A DNA stretch of 64,000 nucleotides, from assembly GCF_000012985.1 (NCBI RefSeq), contig NC_007645.1:620001-684000 (forward strand), read 5' to 3'. The translations under genes and the position numbers were made by a program. Source of the DNA: Hahella chejuensis KCTC 2396. GTDB lineage: Bacteria > Pseudomonadota > Gammaproteobacteria > Pseudomonadales > Oleiphilaceae. Shown here piece after piece: positions 53,148 through 61,351 of this stretch (position 1 is the first letter of the stretch; each line of letters opens with the position of its first letter). Under the pieces are notes generated by a model. The model was not told where the DNA came from and searched no databases. It saw only the letters and a list, made by a program, of their open reading frames with translations.

Positions 53148-53918
53148 ATGCGGGTCTTTAAATTTTTGATCTCACATTCTTTCCATTCTCTACTGCTGGC
53201 GCTGTTTTTATGCGCGGGCTCCGCCTCTGCGGCGGAAAAGGTGGAGACATTTCTTCTGGTTACGGAAAACTACCCGCCGTACAACATGAGCATGAACAAT
53301 AGTGAGTACGAACACTCCGGCGACCAGATATACGGCGTCTCGGCGGATATTGTGAAAATGTTGTTCGAACGCGCCAAACTGCCCTACAACATGAAGCTGC
53401 GCGCCTGGCATTACGCCTTTGAGCACGCCCAGCGCAAAGCTTATCGCGGTGTATTCTCCACCACCCGTACAGAAGAGCGTGAGAGCATGTTCCAGTGGGT
53501 GGGACCATTGGTGGAGGATTCCTGGGTTGCGTTCAGTCGACCCAATGAATCCATGAGCATCACCAGCATTGAAGATTTGAAAAAGTATCGGGTGGGCGGA
53601 TACAAAGGCGATATCGCCAGCGAATATCTGATTGAAAAAGGCGTGAATGTCAGCCTGATCGATGATGATACGCTGAACCTCAAGCGTCTGTACGGCAAGT
53701 ACATTGACTTGTGGATCTCTGGCCCTTACTCCGGCCCTTATTATGCGAAACAGGCGGGATATCCCTCGCCGCAACCAGCTTATGTTTTCAACCAGGCGGA
53801 AATGTATTTGGCGTTGAATGTGGAAACGCCGCAGAAGTACGTCGATCTGCTTAACGAAACCCTGGCGAAGATGCGCAGCGAAGGTAAAGTCGACGAAATT
53901 ATCGCCCGCTACCGCTAA
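53148..53918 (+). CDS. Periplasmic solute-binding protein, family 3
   Basis: This 256-residue precursor has a signal peptide cleaved near ASAAEK. The mature part shows the amino-acid-binding family 3 order: LLVTENYPPYN, GVSADIVKMLFERA, LRAWHYAFEHAQRKAYRGVFSTTRTEERESMFQWVGPL, KYRVGGYKGDIASEYL, and a C-terminal NETLAKMRSEGKVDEIIARYR. No permease or ATPase is adjacent, so it may feed a sensor or an unlinked transporter. Such lone binding proteins are common in this group of bacteria. Confidence 0.85.
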   Translation: MRVFKFLISHSFHSLLLALFLCAGSASAAEKVETFLLVTENYPPYNMSMNNSEYEHSGDQIYGVSADIVKMLFERAKLPYNMKLRAWHYAFEHAQRKAYRGVFSTTRTEERESMFQWVGPLVEDSWVAFSRPNESMSITSIEDLKKYRVGGYKGDIASEYLIEKGVNVSLIDDDTLNLKRLYGKYIDLWISGPYSGPYYAKQAGYPSPQPAYVFNQAEMYLALNVETPQKYVDLLNETLAKMRSEGKVDEIIARYR

Positions 53919-53977
53919 CAGAAAGGAGGCCAGGGAGGGCTTTCTGTACACCGTTGTTCCTTCCTGAATAGTATCTT

Positions 53978-54565
53978 ATGAACTTCCTGGCGCACTTCCA
54001 TTTGGCGGATCTCTCCGCGACCTCATTCACAGGTAACTTTCTGGGCGATTTCGTAAAAGGCGCGGAGTTGAATCATCTGCCTGCGTCGGTGGCTACTGGA
54101 ATTCGCCTGCATCGAGCCATCGATTTATATACGGATAATCATGCTCTGGTTAAAGAGGCCATAGCGCTTATTTCCCCCGCCCGCCGCCGCTTCGCCGGCA
54201 TTATAGTGGATGTGGCGTTTGATCATTTCCTGGCTCGGAGCTGGCGAGACTGGCATGCGGACTCTCTGCAGGATTTCGCGGACGGAGTCTATACGTCGCT
54301 TCTGGTGGAATATGAACTGATGCCGCCAAGAGCGCAGCGCACAGTACGACATATGAGCGAACATGACTGGCTGAACGGCTATGCGCGCCTGCCGAATATA
54401 TACCGATCACTCGACAATATTGCCGCCAGGCTGAGCCGGCGCACCGCAATGTACGGCGCAGGCGAGGAAGTGGAGCTTCAATATCAGGCGTTAGAGGCCT
54501 GCTTTCTAGGCTTTTATCCTGAGTTGCTGGCCTACGTCGAAGGCGTCAATATCGACTCCATGTAG
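53978..54565 (+). CDS. acpH: Acyl carrier protein phosphodiesterase
   Basis: This 195-residue protein of the AcpH/DUF479 family has NFLAHFHLADLSATSFTGNFLGDFVKG, GIRLHRAIDLYTDNHALVKEA, DVAFDHFLARSWRDW and the C-terminal FLGFYPELLAYVE. The His/Asp residues in these helices belong to the HD-like active site. It removes the phosphopantetheine group from holo-ACP. It appears to be a single gene upstream of the chemotaxis-like operon. Confidence 0.88.
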   Translation: MNFLAHFHLADLSATSFTGNFLGDFVKGAELNHLPASVATGIRLHRAIDLYTDNHALVKEAIALISPARRRFAGIIVDVAFDHFLARSWRDWHADSLQDFADGVYTSLLVEYELMPPRAQRTVRHMSEHDWLNGYARLPNIYRSLDNIAARLSRRTAMYGAGEEVELQYQALEACFLGFYPELLAYVEGVNIDSM

Positions 54566-54663
54566 TCTTTTTCTCGCTGATTTCCCCCCATTGGCGGTGA
54601 TTCCGCACCAGCTGTTTTTCATTGTCTATACTTAAACGGTACGGCCCGCAATGGAGAATGCCT

Positions 54664-55032
54664 ATGACAATGAATATTGTTATTGCAGACGATTCGTCAC
54701 TGTCACGGAAAATGGTGATGAACGCTCTGCCTCCGCAGCTTAGTGATGTGGAAATCACGTTCGCCCGGAATGGTAAAGAAGCCTTGGACGCCTATTACGC
54801 CGGTAAGGCTGATGTTATGTTTCTGGATTTGACCATGCCGGAAATGGACGGCTACACCGTTCTTAAAAAGCTGAAGGAAGCGGAAGCGAACACTATTGTC
54901 TGCGTCATCAGCGCCGATATTCAGCCCGAGGCGCAGCAGCGAGTGCTGGCGTTGGGGGCGGCCTGCTTTATCGGTAAACCCGTCACCACGGAATTGTTGA
55001 GAAAGCGTATTCACGATATCGGTTTACTTTAA
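54664..55032 (+). CDS. Single-domain response regulator (CheY-like)
   Basis: This 122-residue receiver starts at the ATG at 54664 (GGAG 7 nt upstream). It has the acidic pair in VIADDSSLSRK, Asp55 in MFLDLTMPEMDG, a switch Ser in CVISADIQPEA and Lys in FIGKPVTTE. It has no output domain. It is followed 2 nt later by a CheC-like gene and then a histidine kinase in the same direction, so it is probably the phosphoacceptor of a three-protein module. Confidence 0.9.
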   Translation: MTMNIVIADDSSLSRKMVMNALPPQLSDVEITFARNGKEALDAYYAGKADVMFLDLTMPEMDGYTVLKKLKEAEANTIVCVISADIQPEAQQRVLALGAACFIGKPVTTELLRKRIHDIGLL

Positions 55033-55034
55033 AG

Positions 55035-55640
55035 ATGTTTACTCGAGACCAGTTAGACGCGCTGCAGGAAATATTCAATATCGCCATGGGGCAGGGCGCT
55101 AACAGGCTTGCTCGCCTCGTTGAAACATTTGTCGTCCTGTCCGCGCCGAAGCTGTACTCCCTCAAATCCCAAGCCGACCCGGAACTGATCAAGCGACTCG
55201 GCGATACGCCCATCATCGCCACCCGGCAGTCGTTTGTGGGGCCATTGCGGGGCGAAGTGGTGATCTTTTTCGGCATGAACGGCGCCAATGAACTGGCCGA
55301 ATTGATGGGATACTCCCAGGACAGCGATACTCAACGAGTCAAGGAAGAGTTGATTCTCGACGTTACCAATATTTTGGTGGGCGCCTGTATTACCGGCCTG
55401 AGTCAGCAGCTGAATATAGGCAAGTCGTCGTTCTCCACCCCTGGGCTGTTGGTGGAAGGAAAGTCAGTGACGGAAGCTCTCGAAAACCAGCGCCTGCCTC
55501 AGGATTCAGAAGCGCTGCTGGTGGAAATCCAATTCAAGATTGAGGCGCACGCCTTTTTCTGTGAACTGCTGATCTGTATTGCGAATGAATCCATCGCTTC
55601 TGTCATCACTGCAGTGGATAAGTTGCTCAAAGGCGTTTGA
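55035..55640 (+). CDS. CheC-like CheY-P phosphatase
   Basis: This 201-residue protein has the CheC/CheX helical phosphatase layout. The first helix carries EIFNIAMGQGANRLARLV, a region corresponding to the E-xxN-xxxG active-site motif. A second, similar helix reads EELILDVTNILVGACITGLSQQL (E and N again). This two-site pattern is that of CheC. It likely dephosphorylates the receiver encoded 2 nt upstream. It could also bind CheD-type partners, but none is nearby. Confidence 0.85.
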   Translation: MFTRDQLDALQEIFNIAMGQGANRLARLVETFVVLSAPKLYSLKSQADPELIKRLGDTPIIATRQSFVGPLRGEVVIFFGMNGANELAELMGYSQDSDTQRVKEELILDVTNILVGACITGLSQQLNIGKSSFSTPGLLVEGKSVTEALENQRLPQDSEALLVEIQFKIEAHAFFCELLICIANESIASVITAVDKLLKGV

Positions 55641-55702
55641 CCCATGGCGCGCGATTGGCTGAAGGCGCGCGTAAGTAAAGGAATTTGCGGGAAGGAGTGG
55701 GG

Positions 55703-56998
55703 ATGTCGTTCGAACAAAAACTGTTGGAGAATGTGCTGCAGCAAATCAGTATGGGGATCGTCATTCTGGATCAGGACTGTCGGATCTGCTTCTGGAATGA
55801 ATTCATGCAGATTAACAGCGGTGAAACGAGCGCGATCGACAAAAGCATTTTTGACGTTTTTCCCGACCTGCCGCAAAGCTGGTTCAAGAAAAAAATCGAC
55901 ACGGTGTACACCATTCAAAACATGGCGTTCACTGACTGGAAAAAACGCCCCTACGTCTTCCACTTTCCCACCAGCCGTCCGATGACCGGCGGGCTCGATG
56001 TGATGTATCAGAACGCTACCTTTTCTCCGCTAACGGATGAAAAGGGCGAAGTCACCGGGGTACTGATCATGATCACTGACGTCACTGAAGTGGCGGAGCA
56101 GACCCTGCAACTGGAGCGGCTGACCGCTCGCCTGGAACATGAAAAGCAAGAGCAGAAGAAGCTTATCGCCAAGCTGGAAGAGGCGCAGAACCAACTGTTG
56201 CAGTCTGAGAAGATGGCGGCGATCGGTCAGTTGGCGGCGGGCGTGGCCCATGAGATCAACAATCCTACTGGTTATGTCTATTCCAACATGGGCTCTCTGG
56301 GGCATATGGTGAACGACTTGTTGGCGGTCATTGCGGTTTATGAACAACAATTTGAGAAGGTTGGCGATACAGCCATTCGGGAAGCCGTCAACAAGGCGAA
56401 AGAAGAATACGACTTCGATTACCTGAAAGAAGATCTGGTGACGTTGGTCAATGAATCCAAGGATGGCATAGAGCGAGTCAAACGCATCGTGCAGGACCTC
56501 AAAGGGTTTTCTCATGTCGGCGAGTCTGACTGGCAGGAGGCGGATTTGCATAACGGCATGGACAGCACTTTGAACGTCGTTTGGAATGAGGTGAAGTTCA
56601 AGGCGGAAGTGCAGAAAGAATATGGGGATATTCCCCGGGTGGAATGTATCCCGTCTCAGATCAATCAGGTGTTTATGAATCTGATCGTCAATGCGGCGCA
56701 TGCCATTGAAAAGCAGGGGATTATCAAAATCACCACCGGTTGCGAAGGCGACATGGTGTTTATCCGCGTGTCTGATACCGGGGCGGGGATCTCGTCGGAA
56801 AACCTCAATCGTATCTTCGAGCCGTTTTTCACGACTAAACCTGTAGGTAAAGGAACAGGGTTGGGGTTGTCCGTGTCCTACAGCATCGTGCAGAAACATC
56901 ATGGGCGTATGGAGGTCGCCAGTAAACCTGGAGAAGGGACGACATTCACGATCTGGCTTCCGGTAACCCAGCCTGAAGAGGAGGCGGGAGAAGAATGA
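55703..56998 (+). CDS. PAS-containing histidine kinase
   Basis: The protein has 431 residues from the ATG at 55703 (GGAGTGGGG just upstream). It has an N-terminal PAS domain (about 8-125; [18 protein letters not shown]), a coiled coil ([18 protein letters not shown]), the H-box [21 protein letters not shown], then an insert of about 75 residues, the N-box [22 protein letters not shown] and [13 protein letters not shown]. It is soluble. It should phosphorylate the CheY-like protein two genes upstream, giving a self-contained kinase, acceptor and phosphatase. Confidence 0.92.
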   Translation: MSFEQKLLENVLQQISMGIVILDQDCRICFWNEFMQINSGETSAIDKSIFDVFPDLPQSWFKKKIDTVYTIQNMAFTDWKKRPYVFHFPTSRPMTGGLDVMYQNATFSPLTDEKGEVTGVLIMITDVTEVAEQTLQLERLTARLEHEKQEQKKLIAKLEEAQNQLLQSEKMAAIGQLAAGVAHEINNPTGYVYSNMGSLGHMVNDLLAVIAVYEQQFEKVGDTAIREAVNKAKEEYDFDYLKEDLVTLVNESKDGIERVKRIVQDLKGFSHVGESDWQEADLHNGMDSTLNVVWNEVKFKAEVQKEYGDIPRVECIPSQINQVFMNLIVNAAHAIEKQGIIKITTGCEGDMVFIRVSDTGAGISSENLNRIFEPFFTTKPVGKGTGLGLSVSYSIVQKHHGRMEVASKPGEGTTFTIWLPVTQPEEEAGEE

Positions 56999-57196
56999 AT
57001 AAACATTCATTGAGGCCTATGGCGGCAAGATGACGCTATGGGTAAATAAGGGGGATTAGCCCATAATTCTCATCGAGTAGTCTTTTTTGCCTAAGCTGAA
57101 TATTGGCGCTACACTCTATCCCTGTCTAAGGAATAAAAAAGTTGGTTGAAATAACTTTCGACAGCGCAGGCGTTTAGTTCCTTACTAAGAAGGCGG

Positions 57197-57325
57197 CAGG
57201 AAGCCGGCTTGGCGAAGACAGCCCGAAACTCGTCTGGCTCGGAGGGTTCCCAGGCGAAGCAGAAACTGCTGCACGAAATGCATCGGATAACCGATGCGGA
57301 TGTAGTGAAGGTAGGCTTGGTTTTT
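57197..57325 (+). other. Candidate structured leader RNA upstream of the metallopeptidase
   Basis: Within the 340-nt gap, 57201-57325 holds consecutive helices: CGTCTGG (57231-57237) with CCAGGCG (57250-57256), AGCAG/CTGCT around AAA (57258-57270), and GCATCGG/CCGATGC with an ATAA loop (57280-57297). AAGCC (57201-57205) can pair with GGCTT (57314-57318), which is followed by GGTTTTTG. No known riboswitch consensus is recognised. The rest of the gap is empty. Confidence 0.4.
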
Positions 57326-57341
57326 GTGAGAGCGAATTAGT

Positions 57342-58040
57342 ATGCACCTGATAATAATAATCGCATCCGTGTTAGTCATCGTCATCGCTGGTCCACACCT
57401 GTGGGTCCGCCATGTAAAGAAAAAGTATTCCGCCGATATCGCAGATATGCCGGGAACCGGCGGTGAGTTGGCTTCTCATCTGGTGCAGCGTTTTGGGCTG
57501 GATGATGTGAGGGTGGTGATGGCCCGTTCCGGCGGCGATCATTACTCGACAAAAGAAAAAATCATTCGTTTGAGCCCTGAGACATTCCGCGGAAAATCCC
57601 TGACCGCCGTCGCTGTCGCCGCCCATGAAGTCGGGCACGCAATTCAATACGCTCGCGGCGAGAACATCACCAAACTGCGCGCGAAATACTCCCCAGCCGC
57701 TCAGTCCGCAGAAAAACTGGCGCTCACCATTTTCATGTTTTCCCCTGTCATCCTGGCGGTATTGCACGTTCCACAGCTGGCGCTGCTGACCGTCGCCACC
57801 GGCTTGATCGCCTTGCTGGCCTCTGTGGCGGCGCAGATGATCGTATTGCCGCTGGAATGGGACGCCAGCTTTAACAAGGCGCTGCCGATACTGGTGGACG
57901 GCGAATACATCAACCCTCGTCAGGAAGCCGCCGTGCGCCGCATACTGAGAGCGGAATCTTTCACCTATGTCGCCAACACGTTGGCGGACATGTTCCGTTT
58001 ATGGCGTTGGATCGCCATATTGCGCGGCGCCGCCCGCTAG
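57342..58040 (+). CDS. YugP-type zinc metallopeptidase (Zn_peptidase_2)
   Basis: This 232-residue membrane protein has an N-terminal anchor, the GTGGELASHLVQRFGL segment, SGGDHYSTKEKIIRLS and the catalytic motif AVAAHEVGHAIQYA, with the third ligand probably Glu in LPLEWDASFNKA. Two further hydrophobic segments (about 125-170) and a C-terminal AESFTYVANTLADM helix complete the YugP/DUF-type layout. Substrates are unknown. It is preceded by the possible structured leader. Confidence 0.87.
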   Translation: MHLIIIIASVLVIVIAGPHLWVRHVKKKYSADIADMPGTGGELASHLVQRFGLDDVRVVMARSGGDHYSTKEKIIRLSPETFRGKSLTAVAVAAHEVGHAIQYARGENITKLRAKYSPAAQSAEKLALTIFMFSPVILAVLHVPQLALLTVATGLIALLASVAAQMIVLPLEWDASFNKALPILVDGEYINPRQEAAVRRILRAESFTYVANTLADMFRLWRWIAILRGAAR

Positions 58041-58216
58041 GAATTAGTGGACGCTGACAGGTTTAGCGCAGCCCAGAAAGAGTCGGGCTAAATAGTCTGA
58101 ATGGATTATTTATCTCACTGCCCGATTCTTTAAACTTTTCTCCCGAAATTTCCTGCCCGCTCAAAACGGCCCGCATCCAGTTTCTATATGGATGACACAC
58201 GAAGTTAAGGGAGTAC

Positions 58217-59074
58217 ATGTCCATATCAGCTGCACCGCATTCGACTCAAAACGCCGTTATCCGACATGATTTCGCCGCGATGCCTCGTTATCTGATTAAC
58301 CTTTCTGGCATCGTGCTTAGCGTTCCTTACCCGGCGCAAGCTCGTCACATCTCTCTGGGCTTGTGTGGCGTGTACGATATCTATCAGGAGTTGAGTTATG
58401 AGGTGTGGGACCTCCCGTATATTGATCTTCTGAAATTCGTCCTTCCCTATCATTTATCCGGTGCATCAAAGAAAGCGAGTCCTGTGGCGGAACTGCGCGT
58501 GTTCGCCAAGCTGGTGTGGGCGCAAGACAGTGATGGTTTGGATTTACGCGACATCGAGCAGTTGGCGGAGTGGCTGTTAACCTCCGTGCAGAAGGAGTAT
58601 AGGGCGAAAGATAAGCAGATCATTGCTGAACGCCTCGAAGAATTGAATCTAGGGGCGCGGGGTAGTCACAAAAGCCCGGAAAAAGCGTTTGGCAAACTGG
58701 TCAAGGCTGTTTACGGAAGAGAGCTGGCGGGACAGGATATCGTTGAAGACCTGCGGCTTTGGCGACGCCCTCGACGTCCAGAGGAGCTGCTTACTTGCCT
58801 GATCAATGGCGTTCCCTGGCTAGTGTATGAAGCCTATAAACCTCATGATCATGGCCACGTGGTCGCCCACGCGGCGATTACACCCAGACATGTTGTCTCC
58901 CTTACTTTTTATCTCGACGACAAAACATTGGACTATTTCAGTCCCAACTTGAACTTTGAAGGTATCATCCCTCGCGATATCCGAAATCTGATGCGCGAAA
59001 TGCGGATCATATATTCCCCCTACGCCAGAACGGATGCATATATTGAGAACGGGAGAGAGGATGAAGTGGTTTAA
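58217..59074 (+). CDS. Unknown protein, first gene of a five-gene operon
   Basis: This 285-residue soluble protein is not from a family that I recognise. It has an N-terminal strand-rich part (RYLINLSGIVLSVPYP, LCGVYDIYQELSYEVWDLPYIDLL), a helical middle (LRDIEQLAEWLLTSVQKEYRAKD) and a C-terminal region with INGVPWLVYEAYKP and ITPRHVVSLTFYLDD. It is a distant paralogue of the next gene, whose equivalents are INGLTWFHYEVRIP and LTSEHLLQVSVEL. It overlaps that gene by 14 nt. It could be an immunity, envelope or secretion-related protein; context does not decide. Confidence 0.75.
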   Translation: MSISAAPHSTQNAVIRHDFAAMPRYLINLSGIVLSVPYPAQARHISLGLCGVYDIYQELSYEVWDLPYIDLLKFVLPYHLSGASKKASPVAELRVFAKLVWAQDSDGLDLRDIEQLAEWLLTSVQKEYRAKDKQIIAERLEELNLGARGSHKSPEKAFGKLVKAVYGRELAGQDIVEDLRLWRRPRRPEELLTCLINGVPWLVYEAYKPHDHGHVVAHAAITPRHVVSLTFYLDDKTLDYFSPNLNFEGIIPRDIRNLMREMRIIYSPYARTDAYIENGREDEVV

Positions 59075-59954
59075 CCGCGCACTGCGAAAAAGCGCTTCCC
59101 AGCATAGTGAATCTGTCCTGCGTTTAGGGTCCCGATCCAGTTTGTCAGGACCGGATTTTAAGTCGGCGCCAAGGTATGAGGTCCTGCTATCTCGGAACAT
59201 TTTGAGCTTTTCGCTGCCAGTAAGCTCGGCCTCTCAGACGAACCCCTGGGGCGAGCAGAGAAAATCGTACTTTATCTCCAGGCAAGCGGATATTTACAAC
59301 GATACTTTACTGGCGAGGCTGGACGATGTTTCGGTCAGAAGGCTATCCATTGTTTATGCCGGGTGGGGCTATTGCGATCATGAGGGCGTTGTGGGAGAGG
59401 CCCTTTTGGAGGTGAAACTATGGCGGTTGCCCTGCAGGAATAGCGACACTGACTTTCGTAGCGCTGAGTCGCTGAAGCGGTGGCTATTAAAAGCGTGTGA
59501 GGATGACTGGCGGGAGGTGTATGCGACTGTCTATTTACCGAAAAAATCTATGCATAAAGTAATACGCTTTGAAGCGGGCAAGGTGTATTCGGGACAGCAG
59601 CTTCAGTACCCCATGACCATGGATGATCTGATGGAAAATGAAATTAATGGGCTGACGTGGTTTCACTATGAGGTGCGTATCCCAGGAACCTATCGGCGAC
59701 TTTTCTATCTGCTTCCCCTGACAAGTGAGCATCTCCTCCAGGTTTCAGTGGAGCTTTCCTCTCAAAAAGGTCCCAGCGACACCAAAGACACCAACTTTAT
59801 GGAACTGGTCAAACAAAATATGGCGGAGTTTCTCGACAGCGTTTGTTACAAGCCCAGTGAGACAGAGTCGGGGAGGTTTCCGCTCCTGCGCAAGGCCGAT
59901 TGGCCGGCGACCATGACCGGAACAAAGACCGGGAGCGGCAATGAGCGACTATAA
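59061..59954 (+). CDS. Unknown protein, paralogue of the preceding gene
   Basis: The protein has 297 residues from the ATG at 59061, with GGGAGAGAGG directly upstream. The order of elements mirrors the gene before it: a strand-rich N-terminal part (RYEVLLSRNILSFSLP, ADIYNDTLLARLDD), the ESLKRWLLKACEDDWREVYA helix, INGLTWFHYEVRIP, the YLLPLTSEHLLQVSVELSS strands and a final FMELVKQNMAEFLDSVCY helix. No catalytic motif is seen. The 14-nt overlaps at both ends indicate translational coupling. Confidence 0.75.
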   Translation: MKWFNRALRKSASQHSESVLRLGSRSSLSGPDFKSAPRYEVLLSRNILSFSLPVSSASQTNPWGEQRKSYFISRQADIYNDTLLARLDDVSVRRLSIVYAGWGYCDHEGVVGEALLEVKLWRLPCRNSDTDFRSAESLKRWLLKACEDDWREVYATVYLPKKSMHKVIRFEAGKVYSGQQLQYPMTMDDLMENEINGLTWFHYEVRIPGTYRRLFYLLPLTSEHLLQVSVELSSQKGPSDTKDTNFMELVKQNMAEFLDSVCYKPSETESGRFPLLRKADWPATMTGTKTGSGNERL

Positions 59955-60429
59955 ACTTGCGGATGAAGATCGCTGGTCCCACCGTTACTATTTTGCGTCT
60001 TTGATCTCCAACCCGATAACGCCTTTGATGGCTTTTCTAGTGCACGGCGTCTGGCTTGGCTGGCCCTTGTTTATTTTGGGAGGGTGGATTGCGGGGAACC
60101 CAAACTACGCCAGAGAAGTTGTCGTTATGGTTGTGGGGATTATTGGCGCCTATTTGTTGGCTGGATTTCTGCTGCCTTGGTTTACGCCCGGCGGCACAGG
60201 ATATGAGAGCTGTTTGCTGGCGCTGTTCGCGTGGAAATTGAGCGCCACTGTTTATGTTTTTATATCGCAAAATCAAGGGCGAGATAGAACGAAATACCGG
60301 GATAAGAGCGAGGAGTTTGAGCCAATGCTTATCTTCTGTTTTATCGCGGTTGTGATGAGTTTTGACGTGCCTGACCACTTCTCGGAGATAGGCCGTCTTG
60401 TTCTCTTGGGTTTATATGAAACGGGATAA
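59941..60429 (+). CDS. Unknown four-helix membrane protein
   Basis: This 162-residue protein has four hydrophobic segments: ITPLMAFLVHGVWLGWPLFILGGWIAG, VVVMVVGIIGAYLLAGFLLPWF, CLLALFAWKLSATVYVFI and MLIFCFIAVVMSFDV. The loop QNQGRDRTKYRDKSEEF is highly charged. No family is recognised. It overlaps the genes on both sides by 14 nt and is therefore a coupled member of the operon. It may anchor the soluble partners at the membrane. Confidence 0.7.
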   Translation: MSDYKLADEDRWSHRYYFASLISNPITPLMAFLVHGVWLGWPLFILGGWIAGNPNYAREVVVMVVGIIGAYLLAGFLLPWFTPGGTGYESCLLALFAWKLSATVYVFISQNQGRDRTKYRDKSEEFEPMLIFCFIAVVMSFDVPDHFSEIGRLVLLGLYETG

Positions 60430-61351
60430 AAACCTCAGTGAAGCGTGGCTTAGCTTTAATCAGCTCGACTATGAAAAGGCCACGCGGAACCTGAAAAGTG
60501 CGCTTGACTCGGCTCCGTCGGCTGAGGGACATGCATTGCTGGCGTTATGTCTTATTCCGCAAAACCGGATATTGGCGGCGCGAGTGGAAGCCCAGCGTGG
60601 CGTGGCGGAAGATCGTCGCAGCGCATTTTGCCATTACGCCGCTGCCGCCGCTTCTGAAGCTGGCAAACACTATGACGCCGCTCGCAGGCATATTGAACTG
60701 GCTTTGGAATTAGAGCCGCAAACTAGCGCCTATCAAATCGCTTCACTTCGGCTGGATCGCCTGCAGCAGGGATCAGATATCCTGGAGCCGTTGAAGACGC
60801 TCTTGTCTGAGCGTCCCAATGATTTGGCTGTCATTTACGCCCTGGCGGAGTGCTATTGCGACAGTTCAGAATGGGAGCAAGCGTATCTCTATGCCGGGCG
60901 CGCGTTACGTTTGGAGGCGACTAGTCAGCGAGCGCTGATGTTGATGGCGCGAGTTTGCATTCAGTTGCATAAGTATGACGAAGCGCGAGGCCATATATTC
61001 TGGGTGCTTGGCGCGAATAAAGATAATGCCGAGGCTATGGAGCTGCTAAGCCAGATTGAGACCAGAGATAAACCGGTATGGCGAGGTTTCAGGATGTTTT
61101 ACAAGAAACTGCAATACCATGGTTTCGACGCGCTGGTGCTGGCGTATAGCGTTCTGATCTTTTTCGCGGTCGCCTTTGGACTAACTTCCCCTGAGCTCTT
61201 TGGCGTAAGTGAGAGCCAATCTATTGATAAACGTCCTTTTGTCATCGCGTTTGGAGGTTTGGTGGCGCCGCTCGTATTTTACGGCGCTATGGGGCATTTC
61301 TGTAAGCGGAAAGAAAAATGTTGGATAGAGAAGCTGACTCCTTTGATTTAA
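60416..61351 (+). CDS. TPR protein with two C-terminal membrane helices
   Basis: The protein has 311 residues from the ATG at 60416; a TTG 18 nt upstream is open. Residues about 10-210 form TPR-like repeats (EAWLSFNQLDYEKATRNLKSALDSAP, AARRHIELALELEPQ, AYLYAGRALRLEATSQRALML, EARGHIFWVLGANKDNAEAMELL). Two membrane helices follow (ALVLAYSVLIFFAVAFGL and FVIAFGGLVAPLVFYGAMG). TPRs provide protein contacts. The arrangement suggests a membrane-tethered scaffold for the other products of the operon. Confidence 0.8.
   Translation: MKRDKNLSEAWLSFNQLDYEKATRNLKSALDSAPSAEGHALLALCLIPQNRILAARVEAQRGVAEDRRSAFCHYAAAAASEAGKHYDAARRHIELALELEPQTSAYQIASLRLDRLQQGSDILEPLKTLLSERPNDLAVIYALAECYCDSSEWEQAYLYAGRALRLEATSQRALMLMARVCIQLHKYDEARGHIFWVLGANKDNAEAMELLSQIETRDKPVWRGFRMFYKKLQYHGFDALVLAYSVLIFFAVAFGLTSPELFGVSESQSIDKRPFVIAFGGLVAPLVFYGAMGHFCKRKEKCWIEKLTPLI

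Noticed and set aside
56030-57010. 326-residue minus frame opposite the histidine kinase
   Set aside because: The kinase with H-box and N-box is certain on the plus strand.
57197-57325. c-di-GMP (GEMM) riboswitch upstream of the YugP-type peptidase
   Set aside because: Some GAAA loops looked suggestive, but the conserved GEMM core and tetraloop receptor arrangement are not present. Kept only as an unassigned structured candidate.
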